11,432 nucleotides of DNA from Chitinophagales bacterium (GTDB lineage Bacteria; Bacteroidota; Bacteroidia; Chitinophagales; UBA10324). Below, in pieces: positions 1-7,417 of the stretch. The stretch's first letter is position 1. The number at the start of each line of letters is the position of its first letter. A model generated the notes under the pieces. It did not search any database. It was not told the DNA's origin and was given only the letters and a program-made list of their open reading frames with translations. Both the position numbers and the translations under genes were made by a program. The stretch is from positions 1 through 11,432 of the forward strand of contig JACCZV010000067.1 of assembly GCA_013695775.1 (NCBI GenBank), read 5' to 3'.

Positions 1-78
1 CTGCAATACAACCTCCATTATAAGACTTACGAATCTTTTCCCCAATCAGATGATCAGATAGCTTTCAAGGAGTATAGC

Positions 79-171
79 TTAGCTGTGGTTATAGTTCAGA
101 TAGACAAAGGCTATCGTCATCCCAACAATAAAAAGGAGTAAGCATCCAACAGCAAACCAGAGTTTTTTCAT
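79..171 (-). CDS. Doubtful 30-residue membrane peptide
   Basis: A short reading frame starts at an ATG (169-171) and ends at TAA (79-81). The 30 residues begin MKKLWFAVG, then a hydrophobic stretch (about residues 5-25), then a polar tail. This looks like the signal anchor of a larger protein rather than a finished gene. Downstream on the same strand, a different frame is open from 64 to the window edge, reading LSDHLIGEKIRKSYNGG, but a TGA (65-67) closes it upstream. The frame could be extended upstream to 345, but that extension looks non-coding and overlaps the promoter and start of the divergent lipoprotein gene. It may be a real small membrane peptide, the broken start of a gene lying mostly outside the window, or chance. 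I do not assign a function. Confidence 0.25.
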   Translation of the reverse strand: MKKLWFAVGCLLLFIVGMTIAFVYLNYNHS

Positions 172-280
172 GACGTCTTTGATATAGTGACGGCAAAGAT
201 AATGCGGCAATTGGATTATCAGAATTTCAGAAACAGAGATTATTCTTTTATCACTGTAAATAACTTCCCTTCTTAGTTCC

Positions 281-310
281 TTGCATGAACTAATGCTTTG
301 GATACCTTTG
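281..310 (+). promoter_or_regulatory. Bacteroidota-type promoter for the MBL-fold lipoprotein gene
   Basis: TTG at 281-283 is followed after 19 bp by TACCTTTG at 303-310. This is an exact match to the TAnnTTTG -7 element and the TTG core of the -33 element known for the Bacteroidota primary sigma factor. It lies 19 bp upstream of the ATG at 330, so the leader would be only about 12-15 nt, which supports that ATG. The match is seen in the sequence; activity is inferred. Confidence 0.5.
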
Positions 311-329
311 CCGAAATTATTTCCAGGCG

Positions 330-1160
330 ATGGGATCACCTTCAAGCCACCTTTTTCTTTTTTTGTTTTTTCTTTCCTTATCAGGAATATCGGGGTGCTC
401 CAACTATGGTCTTGACGTTGTTAAAGTGGATGATAATTTCTTCATGCTTCCTGGTGAAGGGGGCAACAGCAGCGTAGTAATTGGTGATTCCGTAATCCTT
501 GTTGTTGACACAAAAATGAAACAGGGCGCTGAGCGCTTTCACCGTTGGGTAGAAGATCGGGCAAAAAACAAACGCATTGTCATTGTTAATACTCACATAC
601 ATAAAGATCATACAGGTGGCAATCATTATTATGAAAACGTTGAGATCATTGCAGGCGATTATGGCACCCAATTCTGGCTTGCGAATAATTCGCGGGAAGA
701 TATGCCCAACCGCTGGCTTTCTGATACAATTGTGGTTGATCTGGGAAACGAAAAAGCGGTTATTGAAAACGTAGGGCAGGCCCATACATTCGATGATGTA
801 ATAGTATACCTTGAGAACAGGAAAGTAGTTTGTGCAGGTGACATCGTTTTGAACGGATATCATCCATATCTTGATGAAACTGTAGGCTCTAACGTAGATG
901 ATTATATTGTCGCAATGGACCACATTACAGATAAATATGATGTTAAAAACGTTGTGCCCGGCCATGGTGACTTAGGCACTGCACAAGTGATCAAGAATTT
1001 TCGTCAGTATTTTGTAGATATGAAAGCAGCATCGGAGGACATTGACCAAACAGATGCAATGCGAAAAAAATATGGCAAGTATCTAAATCTGCCGGTAAAT
1101 AAGGCCGGCTTCGACCAGACTATCAAATTTATAAGGAGCAACGCCTCGCTGAGAAACTAA
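330..1160 (+). CDS. Exported MBL-fold metallo-hydrolase lipoprotein
   Basis: A 276-residue protein of the metallo-beta-lactamase superfamily. Residues 1-22 form a signal peptide ending in a lipobox-like GISGC, with Cys23 as the probable lipidated residue, so it should sit in the periplasm on a membrane. The metal site is complete: THIHKDH gives H89, H91, D93 and H94; H152 comes in AHTFDD; D171 in CAGD; and H212 in PGHG. Such a site normally binds two zinc ions and performs hydrolysis. The fold covers residues 28-230, followed by a helical tail. The substrate cannot be read from the sequence: lactonase, beta-lactamase-like, phosphodiesterase and sulfatase-like members share these residues. The ATG at 330 is chosen because the signal peptide starts there and the promoter lies just upstream; the ribosome-binding site is weak. 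It is convergent with the sugar operon and probably unrelated to it. Confidence 0.92.
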   Translation: MGSPSSHLFLFLFFLSLSGISGCSNYGLDVVKVDDNFFMLPGEGGNSSVVIGDSVILVVDTKMKQGAERFHRWVEDRAKNKRIVIVNTHIHKDHTGGNHYYENVEIIAGDYGTQFWLANNSREDMPNRWLSDTIVVDLGNEKAVIENVGQAHTFDDVIVYLENRKVVCAGDIVLNGYHPYLDETVGSNVDDYIVAMDHITDKYDVKNVVPGHGDLGTAQVIKNFRQYFVDMKAASEDIDQTDAMRKKYGKYLNLPVNKAGFDQTIKFIRSNASLRN

Positions 1161-1384
1161 GAAACTCCTTCACTTTGCCGCTCCTTATATAAGGAAATTT
1201 AATAATACTCACCAGTATTGGGGATTGGTCTGGCTCAACTTATTGCTCAGTGAAGACCAACAACGTAAAAATCTACCCCCACAGTATAGCGTATGTTGAA
1301 TTGCCATGTCATTTCTTTCCTTCACCCATTTTGCTATAAGAATAAGAAAGGATGAAGACATTATATGGTGTGATGAAAGAGATG
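1161..1384. other. Convergent intergenic gap with two weak inverted repeats
   Basis: This 224-bp gap separates the stop codons of the MBL-fold gene (+) and the ABC ATPase gene (-). No convincing gene is present. It holds a perfect 14-bp palindrome, TCCTTATATAAGGA (1182-1195), and a 6-bp stem with 4-nt loop, AATACT-CACC-AGTATT (1204-1219). On the minus strand the latter is followed by AT-rich sequence. Either could act as a weak two-way transcription end, but neither has the GC-rich stem and long T tract of a classical terminator. Confidence 0.4.
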
Positions 1385-2515
1385 CTACAAATCATTATTA
1401 ATTACTTCACCGCTCTTCTCATCAATATAAATGATCTTATCACGTACAAATCGGATCTCCTTTTCTGTACCGACATCAACACTGTCACGCGGCCTTCTTC
1501 TAATGATTAATGTATTGTTTGCTAAGGAAAAATATACCAGTTGTTCATTGCCCATGTTCTCATAAGCTGTCACCTGTAATGTACAATCAGCTATAGTATC
1601 ATTGCTTTCATCTTCGCAGAGAATAATATGCTCTGGTCGTATTCCGATTTGTAAAAGTTCACCCGTATAGTTTTTTAATGCCGGAGGAACTGTTGGACCT
1701 AAAGAGATTTTACATTGTTCTGATTCATGAACAAAATAATAGCCGTCATGATTTTTAATGTGCCCCTTAAGAAAATTCATTGTGGGCGAGCCAATAAATC
1801 CCGCTACAAATCTATTTGACGGCTTATTATATAAGTTCAAAGGGGTATCTAATTGCATCAGCTTGCCTTTATTTAAAACAGCGATCCTGTTTCCGAGGGT
1901 CATTGCCTCTGTCTGATCGTGTGTAACATAGATCATCGTTGCATTGATTCCACGGTGAAGCTTTTGCAACTCAATGCGCATCTGACTTCTGAGCTTTGCA
2001 TCGAGGTTGCTGAGAGGTTCGTCAAACAAAAAAACTTTTGGCCTTCGGATAATAGCTCGTCCTATAGCAACTCTCTGACGCTGACCGCCTGATAATGTTT
2101 TTGGTTTTCGGTCAAGCACCTCTTCCATTTCAAGCAGCTGTGCAGTCTGCATCACGCTTTCTTTTATCTGCGACTTACTAAAGTGTTTTAACCGCAACCC
2201 AAACGCCATGTTATCATAAACAGTCATGTGCGGATACAAAGCATAATTCTGAAATACCATTGCAATATCCCGATTACTTGGGGCGAGGTCATTGATTTTT
2301 TTTCCGTCAATAGCAAGGGTTCCTTCACTGATCTCTTCAAGGCCTGCAATCATGCGTAGCAGCGTTGACTTACCGCAGCCGGAAGGACCAACGATGACCA
2401 TGAACTCTTTATCATGTACTGTAAAAGAGATGTCATCAATTGCTTTTGAGGTTCTGTCCTCTTTTTTATTGCCGGGGTAAATTTTTGAAATGTGTTCCAG
2501 TGAAACCTCGGCCAT
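1385..2515 (-). CDS. ABC sugar importer ATPase, MalK/UgpC/MsmX type
   Basis: A 376-residue cytoplasmic ATPase that powers a carbohydrate importer. In order it shows: Walker A GPSGCGKST (43-51), Q-loop glutamine Q89, the ABC signature LSGGQ (141-145), Walker B VFLFDEP with D165 and E166, a D-loop SNLDAKL, and switch histidine H199 in YVTHDQTEAM. The C-terminal 140 residues form the OB-type regulatory (TOBE) domain usual in this family, and the length is typical. It is the last gene of the operon, starting 6 bp after the stop of the short GH130 gene. It is the only ATPase in view, so it most likely pairs with the two permeases encoded upstream. MalK-type ATPases can serve several importers, and this one could too. 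Inferred substrate: a mannose-containing oligosaccharide, from the GH130 neighbours. Confidence 0.97.
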   Translation of the reverse strand: MAEVSLEHISKIYPGNKKEDRTSKAIDDISFTVHDKEFMVIVGPSGCGKSTLLRMIAGLEEISEGTLAIDGKKINDLAPSNRDIAMVFQNYALYPHMTVYDNMAFGLRLKHFSKSQIKESVMQTAQLLEMEEVLDRKPKTLSGGQRQRVAIGRAIIRRPKVFLFDEPLSNLDAKLRSQMRIELQKLHRGINATMIYVTHDQTEAMTLGNRIAVLNKGKLMQLDTPLNLYNKPSNRFVAGFIGSPTMNFLKGHIKNHDGYYFVHESEQCKISLGPTVPPALKNYTGELLQIGIRPEHIILCEDESNDTIADCTLQVTAYENMGNEQLVYFSLANNTLIIRRRPRDSVDVGTEKEIRFVRDKIIYIDEKSGEVINNDL

Positions 2516-2521
2516 GATTTT

Positions 2522-3667
2522 CTATTTATTAACGTTATAGCGAAAATGCTTTTTAGAAATTCGGGTGATGCGACAAGCAAGATCCAATTCGCCGGATGCT
2601 ATTATGAATTCATCCTCATGTTCCGAAATGCCTGTCGTAAATACAACATCATTAAGGTACACCTGGTGGCGTATAACATGTGTAAGATCGCTATTGGCTT
2701 CTAACAAAGGAACTGTATCTTCCAGGTATAAGATTTTTGATGGATCATCTCTATCGAGCAAAGCCCAAAACGTACGATAAATACCTACCGCTCCCTTATT
2801 TTCAACCCCATGATACAACATCAGCCATCCCTCTGAAGTTAGTACCGGTGGAGTACCGCCTCCTAATTTTACATTTGATATAGAAGATTTGCGTGCCCGC
2901 AGAAGCGATACATCACACGGCTTCCAATGCAACAGGTCAGGCGAAGATGCCAATTGAATACCAGCCCCGGGGTGAAAATCAGATGAAGGAGCAGAGGTAA
3001 AGTAACATTCACCCAACGGCCTTGTCAATGAATAATAATGATTATTCACTTTTCCTTCAAAGAGCAGCATATCCTTGTTCTGATGATCGAGCACCACGCC
3101 AAGACAATTGTAATTCAAGCCATCATCTGAAATATATAGCATGGTAGAATGACGTTCACTGCTCACACAACAGGCTGTCATGTAATATCGGTTATCTATA
3201 AAAGAAATTCTCGCATCTTCTATTCCATATTCCTGCCCGGTTAGGGAGGATGAAATTACTTTATCATAATGTACCCCTATTATTTCAGATCCGTCTTCAT
3301 TTAATTCAACGGGGAGTAACCATGACAAAGAGGTTAATGCATAAACAGGAAATGTATAAGTATTGATTTTAAATTTTCTTGGATCATTACTGCTCACTTC
3401 ATGTAAGGGCCATGCATCAGTCGTAAATCCTTGTTTTGGATCCCATCTGATACAAGATGCCATATCTTCATCAAATGGTTTAGACAAAGCTTCTGCTATC
3501 CGTACCATCAAGAGTAAATTACCATTAGGCAAGCGGCATAAACCGGGATTGAAAGCACCAAGTACATAAGTCTTTTTGTTTAATCCTTTTCGTAGCGGAG
3601 AATAAGAGAGGTCAACATCATCGGGTGTGAAAATTAATTGATCAGATTTTATAAATGACCTATCCAT
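2522..3667 (-). CDS. GH130 beta-mannoside phosphorylase or mannosidase (short form)
   Basis: A 381-residue enzyme without signal peptide, hence predicted cytoplasmic. Family marks of the GH130 five-bladed propeller are the FNPGLCRLPNGN segment (39-50) followed by LLLMVRI, the GIEDARI motif (148-154), and GGGTPPVLTSEGWLMLYHGV (269-288). D151 in GIEDARI aligns with the conserved Asp that acts as proton donor in characterised members. Known GH130 enzymes are inverting phosphorylases of beta-1,4- or beta-1,2-mannosides, or beta-1,2-mannosidases. Which applies here depends on phosphate-binding residues that I cannot align by eye. One oddity: the usual LFPEK-type stretch reads LLFEGKV (201-207), without the proline. 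It follows the barrel lipoprotein gene after 60 bp and precedes the ATPase gene by 6 bp. The second, longer GH130 in the same operon suggests two different linkages or steps. Confidence 0.9.
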   Translation of the reverse strand: MDRSFIKSDQLIFTPDDVDLSYSPLRKGLNKKTYVLGAFNPGLCRLPNGNLLLMVRIAEALSKPFDEDMASCIRWDPKQGFTTDAWPLHEVSSNDPRKFKINTYTFPVYALTSLSWLLPVELNEDGSEIIGVHYDKVISSSLTGQEYGIEDARISFIDNRYYMTACCVSSERHSTMLYISDDGLNYNCLGVVLDHQNKDMLLFEGKVNNHYYSLTRPLGECYFTSAPSSDFHPGAGIQLASSPDLLHWKPCDVSLLRARKSSISNVKLGGGTPPVLTSEGWLMLYHGVENKGAVGIYRTFWALLDRDDPSKILYLEDTVPLLEANSDLTHVIRHQVYLNDVVFTTGISEHEDEFIIASGELDLACRITRISKKHFRYNVNK

Positions 3668-3727
3668 CTGCTATATCTAGCAATCTGTTAATCCAAAATC
3701 CAGACCTCATATATAAAACCTTACTAA

Positions 3728-5032
3728 CTATTTTTTGTACTTATCTAGTGCTGTTTTCACAGCAGGATTATTTTCTACATTCTGCAATGCCAGCAAAGCC
3801 TCAATGGTTGATTCAGCACCCGCATTATAGTTCACGCTATTTGCTGATATTATGCCATCATAGCAACGCCCGGTAGATATATCATACATGTTAATGGCTG
3901 CATCATTTGCACCTAAAAGCCATGCAGCCAACTGTCCGGCAAGATCGGCGTATTTATCCTGTCCATTCATTTTATATGCTTCAATTGCAGCAAACACCAT
4001 AGGAGAGATGCCATAAGCAATCTGCTCGTAATCTTTATCGGTGAGTGTTTGATAGGTATTGCCATTTTTAGCGATTGAAAAAGAAGATTTAAATCCGTTA
4101 AGCAAAAGCCACGGATAAAAATTGTCTATTTCCGCCATCGCCTTTGTTGTATACTGCGGATCATTTAAAAAAGCACCTGCCCTCATTAAGGCGTAGGCCT
4201 GAATATTTCCATAGGCATGCCATGTATTTTCCCAGCTTAAAAAACATGCGTAAGGATATTGCGTGCTATCACCTGCCTGCATCAATGCAATGCCATCGGC
4301 CAATTTTCTGATGTAATCAGTCATGACGGCATCTCCAGTACTTGAACAGTAGGGTATCAACCCTAAAATCAGTAGTGCCGCCTGATCTGTACCGCTGCCT
4401 GCAGGCAACCATTCCGGAACGGTAATTCCGTTTACAGTTTTCGTCGCCTGTGGCAGATTAACCAGGTCAATTTTTATCTGAGCTACCAGTTTGTTTATCG
4501 CGGCATCTATATCACTAAAAAGCTGTACATCCATATTTTTTATCAATGGAGCAGCTTCAGTAAGCGTTTGCAAAGCCCTCCACGACCACCAGTTCGGATT
4601 GTTTATGCTGGTTATGCCAGCCTTATTTATAAGTCCACTGGTGAATACGAAATTATAGAAGTAACCATTGTCGGATTGCATCTCAAGAATAAAGCGTAAT
4701 AAATTAAAAGCTTTTGTCTGCATTGCTGTATCGGCAGAAAAATTACTGCTTCGTAAATAGACCTGCGCAGCTCTTGCCACATCATCCACGCATGCGAATC
4801 CCTCACCGGCAGCTTCTACAAGATGATAATCCGGTGCTTCACAATAGATATATATGCCTGCGGCATTTGTACCCGTTGAAAAAGTTACAGGTGTATATAA
4901 AAGATTAAGATGATTGGTATTTACCAACCCTGCTTCTATTGACGGAGTCTGATTAACAGCAGGCTTTCCACATGCCATTATGATGCAAATTATTGTCAAC
5001 AGGTAAGAAATTTGAGAAGGTCTGTTTTTCAT
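3728..5032 (-). CDS. Exported lipoprotein, predicted alpha/alpha-barrel, unclassified
   Basis: A 434-residue lipoprotein: residues 1-20 are a signal peptide ending in IIMAC, with Cys21 as the lipid site. The remainder looks mostly helical, with repeated helix pairs rich in Ala, Leu and Tyr, as in the (alpha/alpha)6 barrels of several glycosidase and lyase families. Conserved-looking stretches are EGFACVDDVARAA (77-89, acidic pair D83/D84), MQSDNGYFYNF (118-128), a tryptophan-rich NNPNWWSWRA (144-153), SWENTWHAYGN (266-276) and a C-terminal GRCYDG...NYNAGAEST (388-409). The C-terminal part recalls the active-site end of GH9-like barrels, but I do not recognise a named family. Its position between two GH130 genes, 11 bp after the first, points to a role in mannoside glycan processing outside the cytoplasm. 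Enzyme versus non-catalytic binding protein is open; D83, D84 and E407 are candidate acids. Confidence 0.8.
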   Translation of the reverse strand: MKNRPSQISYLLTIICIIMACGKPAVNQTPSIEAGLVNTNHLNLLYTPVTFSTGTNAAGIYIYCEAPDYHLVEAAGEGFACVDDVARAAQVYLRSSNFSADTAMQTKAFNLLRFILEMQSDNGYFYNFVFTSGLINKAGITSINNPNWWSWRALQTLTEAAPLIKNMDVQLFSDIDAAINKLVAQIKIDLVNLPQATKTVNGITVPEWLPAGSGTDQAALLILGLIPYCSSTGDAVMTDYIRKLADGIALMQAGDSTQYPYACFLSWENTWHAYGNIQAYALMRAGAFLNDPQYTTKAMAEIDNFYPWLLLNGFKSSFSIAKNGNTYQTLTDKDYEQIAYGISPMVFAAIEAYKMNGQDKYADLAGQLAAWLLGANDAAINMYDISTGRCYDGIISANSVNYNAGAESTIEALLALQNVENNPAVKTALDKYKK

Positions 5033-5043
5033 GTAGTGAAAGA

Positions 5044-6471
5044 TTAGGGTTTCATTTCTTTGAGGATCTCATCCAACGCGATGGTTGCAAAGGCAGTGGC
5101 AGAATCGGATAGTGCATAGGGAATGATCAGGTGATTGCCATGAAGCAGGAAGCCACAGGTATACACCACATTCGGGACATATCCTTCGCGTTCATTTTCA
5201 TCTGCCTCTAAAAGTGGCTTGTCCAATCTTCCAATGATACGGGTAGGATCATGCAGATCAAGCAGGATGGCACTGATCACATATGTACGCATAGTACCTA
5301 CTCCATGTGTAAGCAACAACCAGCCTTTCGTTGTTTTGATGGGGGATCCACAATTACCTACCTGTACGAATTCCCATTGGTAATGTGGTTCCATCAGTAT
5401 TTGGAAGTCTTCCCAGAAGTATAGATTGTCAGAAAACATGATGTTAATATTTTCTCCGCCCTGCCTTGATATCATCGCATATTTTCCATTCACTTTTTCA
5501 GGAAAGAATGCCATCCCTTTATCCGATACTGCCGCACCATATAATGTTCTTATTTTAAAAACATCAAAGTCGGTGGTTTCTAAGAGCTGGGTTTTGATAT
5601 GTTTTCCATCGTAAGCTGTATAGGTACCGTAGTAGCAATATTGTCCTTCATTTTCGAATTTTACAAAACGTGCATCTTCCATCCCCATGCTTTCTCCTCT
5701 TGAATACGGGAAAATAACTTTTTCATTCAGGTGCACGTTAGAAGATGCCTCCAGTTCATAGTTTGTATCCATTATGTTTTTAAGCCAAATAATGGAATCG
5801 GTTGTCGAAGCATCCGCAGATTTTACTGAATTAAAAATATGTTCTGCCTCTTCTGCAGAAAACGATTCGGGTAAAATATCCAAAATGTTTTTATTAAACC
5901 CGGAGATGGTTGTAGCACGTTCTGTGACGAATAGTTTACTATAGGTTGAGTCCAACCTTTTTTTTAAGGGTGTGAAATAGCCAGTGACCTTGTCGAGAGA
6001 AATATTTGCCATTGTATCAACGATTCCCGTTTGAAATACGATGGAGGAAATATGCCCTTCACCGGTAGCCCTCAGGCTCATAACGAATCGTTGTTCACCG
6101 ACTTTCAAACCTTGCTGATTGGAATGCGTGACAATAGAGGGGTTAAATAGAGCAGCAGCTTGTATTGAATACTCTTTCGTAAAAAATGCGCCAAGCAATA
6201 TTTTTTTTTGTAAGGAAAAATGCGCGAGGCTGGCCGTGTATTGCTCTGCAATTCTATTAAAATGATTTAAAAAGGTTTGTTCGATATTACGATGACGGAC
6301 AGCAAAGTCCTTCATCACTTTTTCAAAGGCATCCTTCACCTCATTATCCCTCAGTATTTCAATTCGCTTCACGACAGTGCTTATACGATTGCTCCCTGGT
6401 AGATTTAAAAATTGAGTAATCACTGCCTTTGGCGAAGCGTGCAGACGAATAGATTTTTTAGTGATACTCAT
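5044..6471 (-). CDS. GH130 beta-mannoside-active enzyme, long form with N-terminal extension
   Basis: A 475-residue protein with no signal peptide, predicted cytoplasmic. The first ~100 residues are mainly helical and charged, an extension absent from the shorter GH130 encoded downstream. The propeller domain follows: FNPSIV (109-114), MSLRATGEGHISSIVFQTG (131-149), SMGMEDARFV (261-270, with D266 at the conserved proton-donor place), KGMAFFPEKVNGKYAMISR (318-336), and GNCGSPIKTTKGWLLLTHGVG (372-392). These are clear GH130 marks. I infer attack on beta-mannosidic bonds of an imported oligosaccharide. Phosphorolysis versus hydrolysis is not decided, since ISRQ stands where LHRP- or LNRP-type motifs are found in many phosphorylases. 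The gene starts 23 bp after the second permease and ends 11 bp before the barrel lipoprotein, so it is tightly embedded in the operon. Start: ATG at 6471, within a TTAATTAATG context and without a strong ribosome-binding site. Confidence 0.9.
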   Translation of the reverse strand: MSITKKSIRLHASPKAVITQFLNLPGSNRISTVVKRIEILRDNEVKDAFEKVMKDFAVRHRNIEQTFLNHFNRIAEQYTASLAHFSLQKKILLGAFFTKEYSIQAAALFNPSIVTHSNQQGLKVGEQRFVMSLRATGEGHISSIVFQTGIVDTMANISLDKVTGYFTPLKKRLDSTYSKLFVTERATTISGFNKNILDILPESFSAEEAEHIFNSVKSADASTTDSIIWLKNIMDTNYELEASSNVHLNEKVIFPYSRGESMGMEDARFVKFENEGQYCYYGTYTAYDGKHIKTQLLETTDFDVFKIRTLYGAAVSDKGMAFFPEKVNGKYAMISRQGGENINIMFSDNLYFWEDFQILMEPHYQWEFVQVGNCGSPIKTTKGWLLLTHGVGTMRTYVISAILLDLHDPTRIIGRLDKPLLEADENEREGYVPNVVYTCGFLLHGNHLIIPYALSDSATAFATIALDEILKEMKP

Positions 6472-6494
6472 TAATTAAATTCTTTGTGCACTGA

Positions 6495-7322
6495 TTAATC
6501 TTTTAGACCTGTGGAAGCCATGCTTTGAATAAAGTGTCTTTGAAAAAATAAAAATGCTATCATTACAGGAAGAGCTAACAGTACTGCAGCGGCAATCTTA
6601 ACTCCCAATTGTGCATCTGCCCTTCCCCCTACAGCAAACAAAGTTACTAACTGAGGCATTGTCATCAATTGCTCATCACGAATTACGATCAGCGGCCATA
6701 ATACTTCATTCCACGAGCCAATAAAAGTGAGAATGGCTACAGTTACCAATGTTGGCTTTATGTTGGGCCATAGAATCCGAAATATGATTTGTAGCTCATT
6801 ACAGCCATCCAGGCGGGCTGCATCAATTAAAGCCTGTGGCAAGCCCTGAAATGCCTGCCTGAACATAAGAATTGCGAATGCACTAACAGCAAATGGGAGG
6901 ATAAGAGCCAGGAAAGTATCTACCAGATGTAAATTAACCATGGTAATATAGTTTGGGATCAATGTTATCTGAAAAGGGAGAGACATGGTGAAAACTATTA
7001 TATAAAATATAATTTGTCTCCCTCTGAACCTCATTTTTGCTAAAGCATATCCAACCATAGAACCGGTCAGCATTACCAATGCCGTTATCAGGGTTGCAAC
7101 AATCAAACTATTAATCAATGAATGACCTATCGGGATTTTTTCTATCATGGATCTAAAATTTCCGAGGCCAGGCTGAGAAGGCCATAAATTCATTTTACCG
7201 ATTTCACTTTCAGGGGCCAGCGATGCCCCGATCATCCAGATAAAAGGATAAATAAATGTTAGAGCCGCTATGAGCAGCACGGCATACAATAATAATTTCT
7301 GAAGTGAAAAACTTTCTTTCAT
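6495..7322 (-). CDS. ABC sugar importer permease, MalG type
   Basis: A 275-residue inner-membrane permease of the carbohydrate uptake CUT1 class. About six hydrophobic segments can be seen, at roughly residues 10-32, 70-95, 103-121, 135-155, 190-210 and 243-260. The cytoplasmic EAA loop, which docks onto the ATPase, reads IDAARLDGCNELQIIFRILWP (166-186). The N-terminal segment followed by a long periplasmic stretch and the C-terminal QSMASTGLKD are typical of MalG/AraQ/UgpE proteins. It forms the heteromeric channel with the MalF-type permease encoded 95 bp upstream, and the long GH130 gene follows after 23 bp. The start ATG at 7322 is the best in frame; a nearby upstream ATG in another frame stops after five codons. 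The substrate is not shown by the sequence itself. Confidence 0.95.
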   Translation of the reverse strand: MKESFSLQKLLLYAVLLIAALTFIYPFIWMIGASLAPESEIGKMNLWPSQPGLGNFRSMIEKIPIGHSLINSLIVATLITALVMLTGSMVGYALAKMRFRGRQIIFYIIVFTMSLPFQITLIPNYITMVNLHLVDTFLALILPFAVSAFAILMFRQAFQGLPQALIDAARLDGCNELQIIFRILWPNIKPTLVTVAILTFIGSWNEVLWPLIVIRDEQLMTMPQLVTLFAVGGRADAQLGVKIAAAVLLALPVMIAFLFFQRHFIQSMASTGLKD

Positions 7323-7417
7323 AAGTATTTTTTCATATTTATTCTATATCTTTAAAATTATCATCTTCGCAGTTTCTCATAAACGGTATGCGGTAAATGT
7401 CTTATCATTTCATTATT

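Noticed and set aside
172..345. Upstream extension of the 30-residue peptide to 88 codons on the minus strand
   Set aside because: The added residues have no coding look, and it would run over the promoter and start of the divergent lipoprotein gene. The hydrophobic N-terminus starts naturally at 171.
381..965. 194-codon minus-strand reading frame inside the MBL-fold gene
   Set aside because: It is the reverse-strand shadow of a gene with a complete metal-binding motif set, and its translation shows no domain or coding pattern.
7323..7417. Small peptide genes in the gap between the two permeases
   Set aside because: The minus-strand frames there are only 5 and 13 codons long, with no distinctive features.
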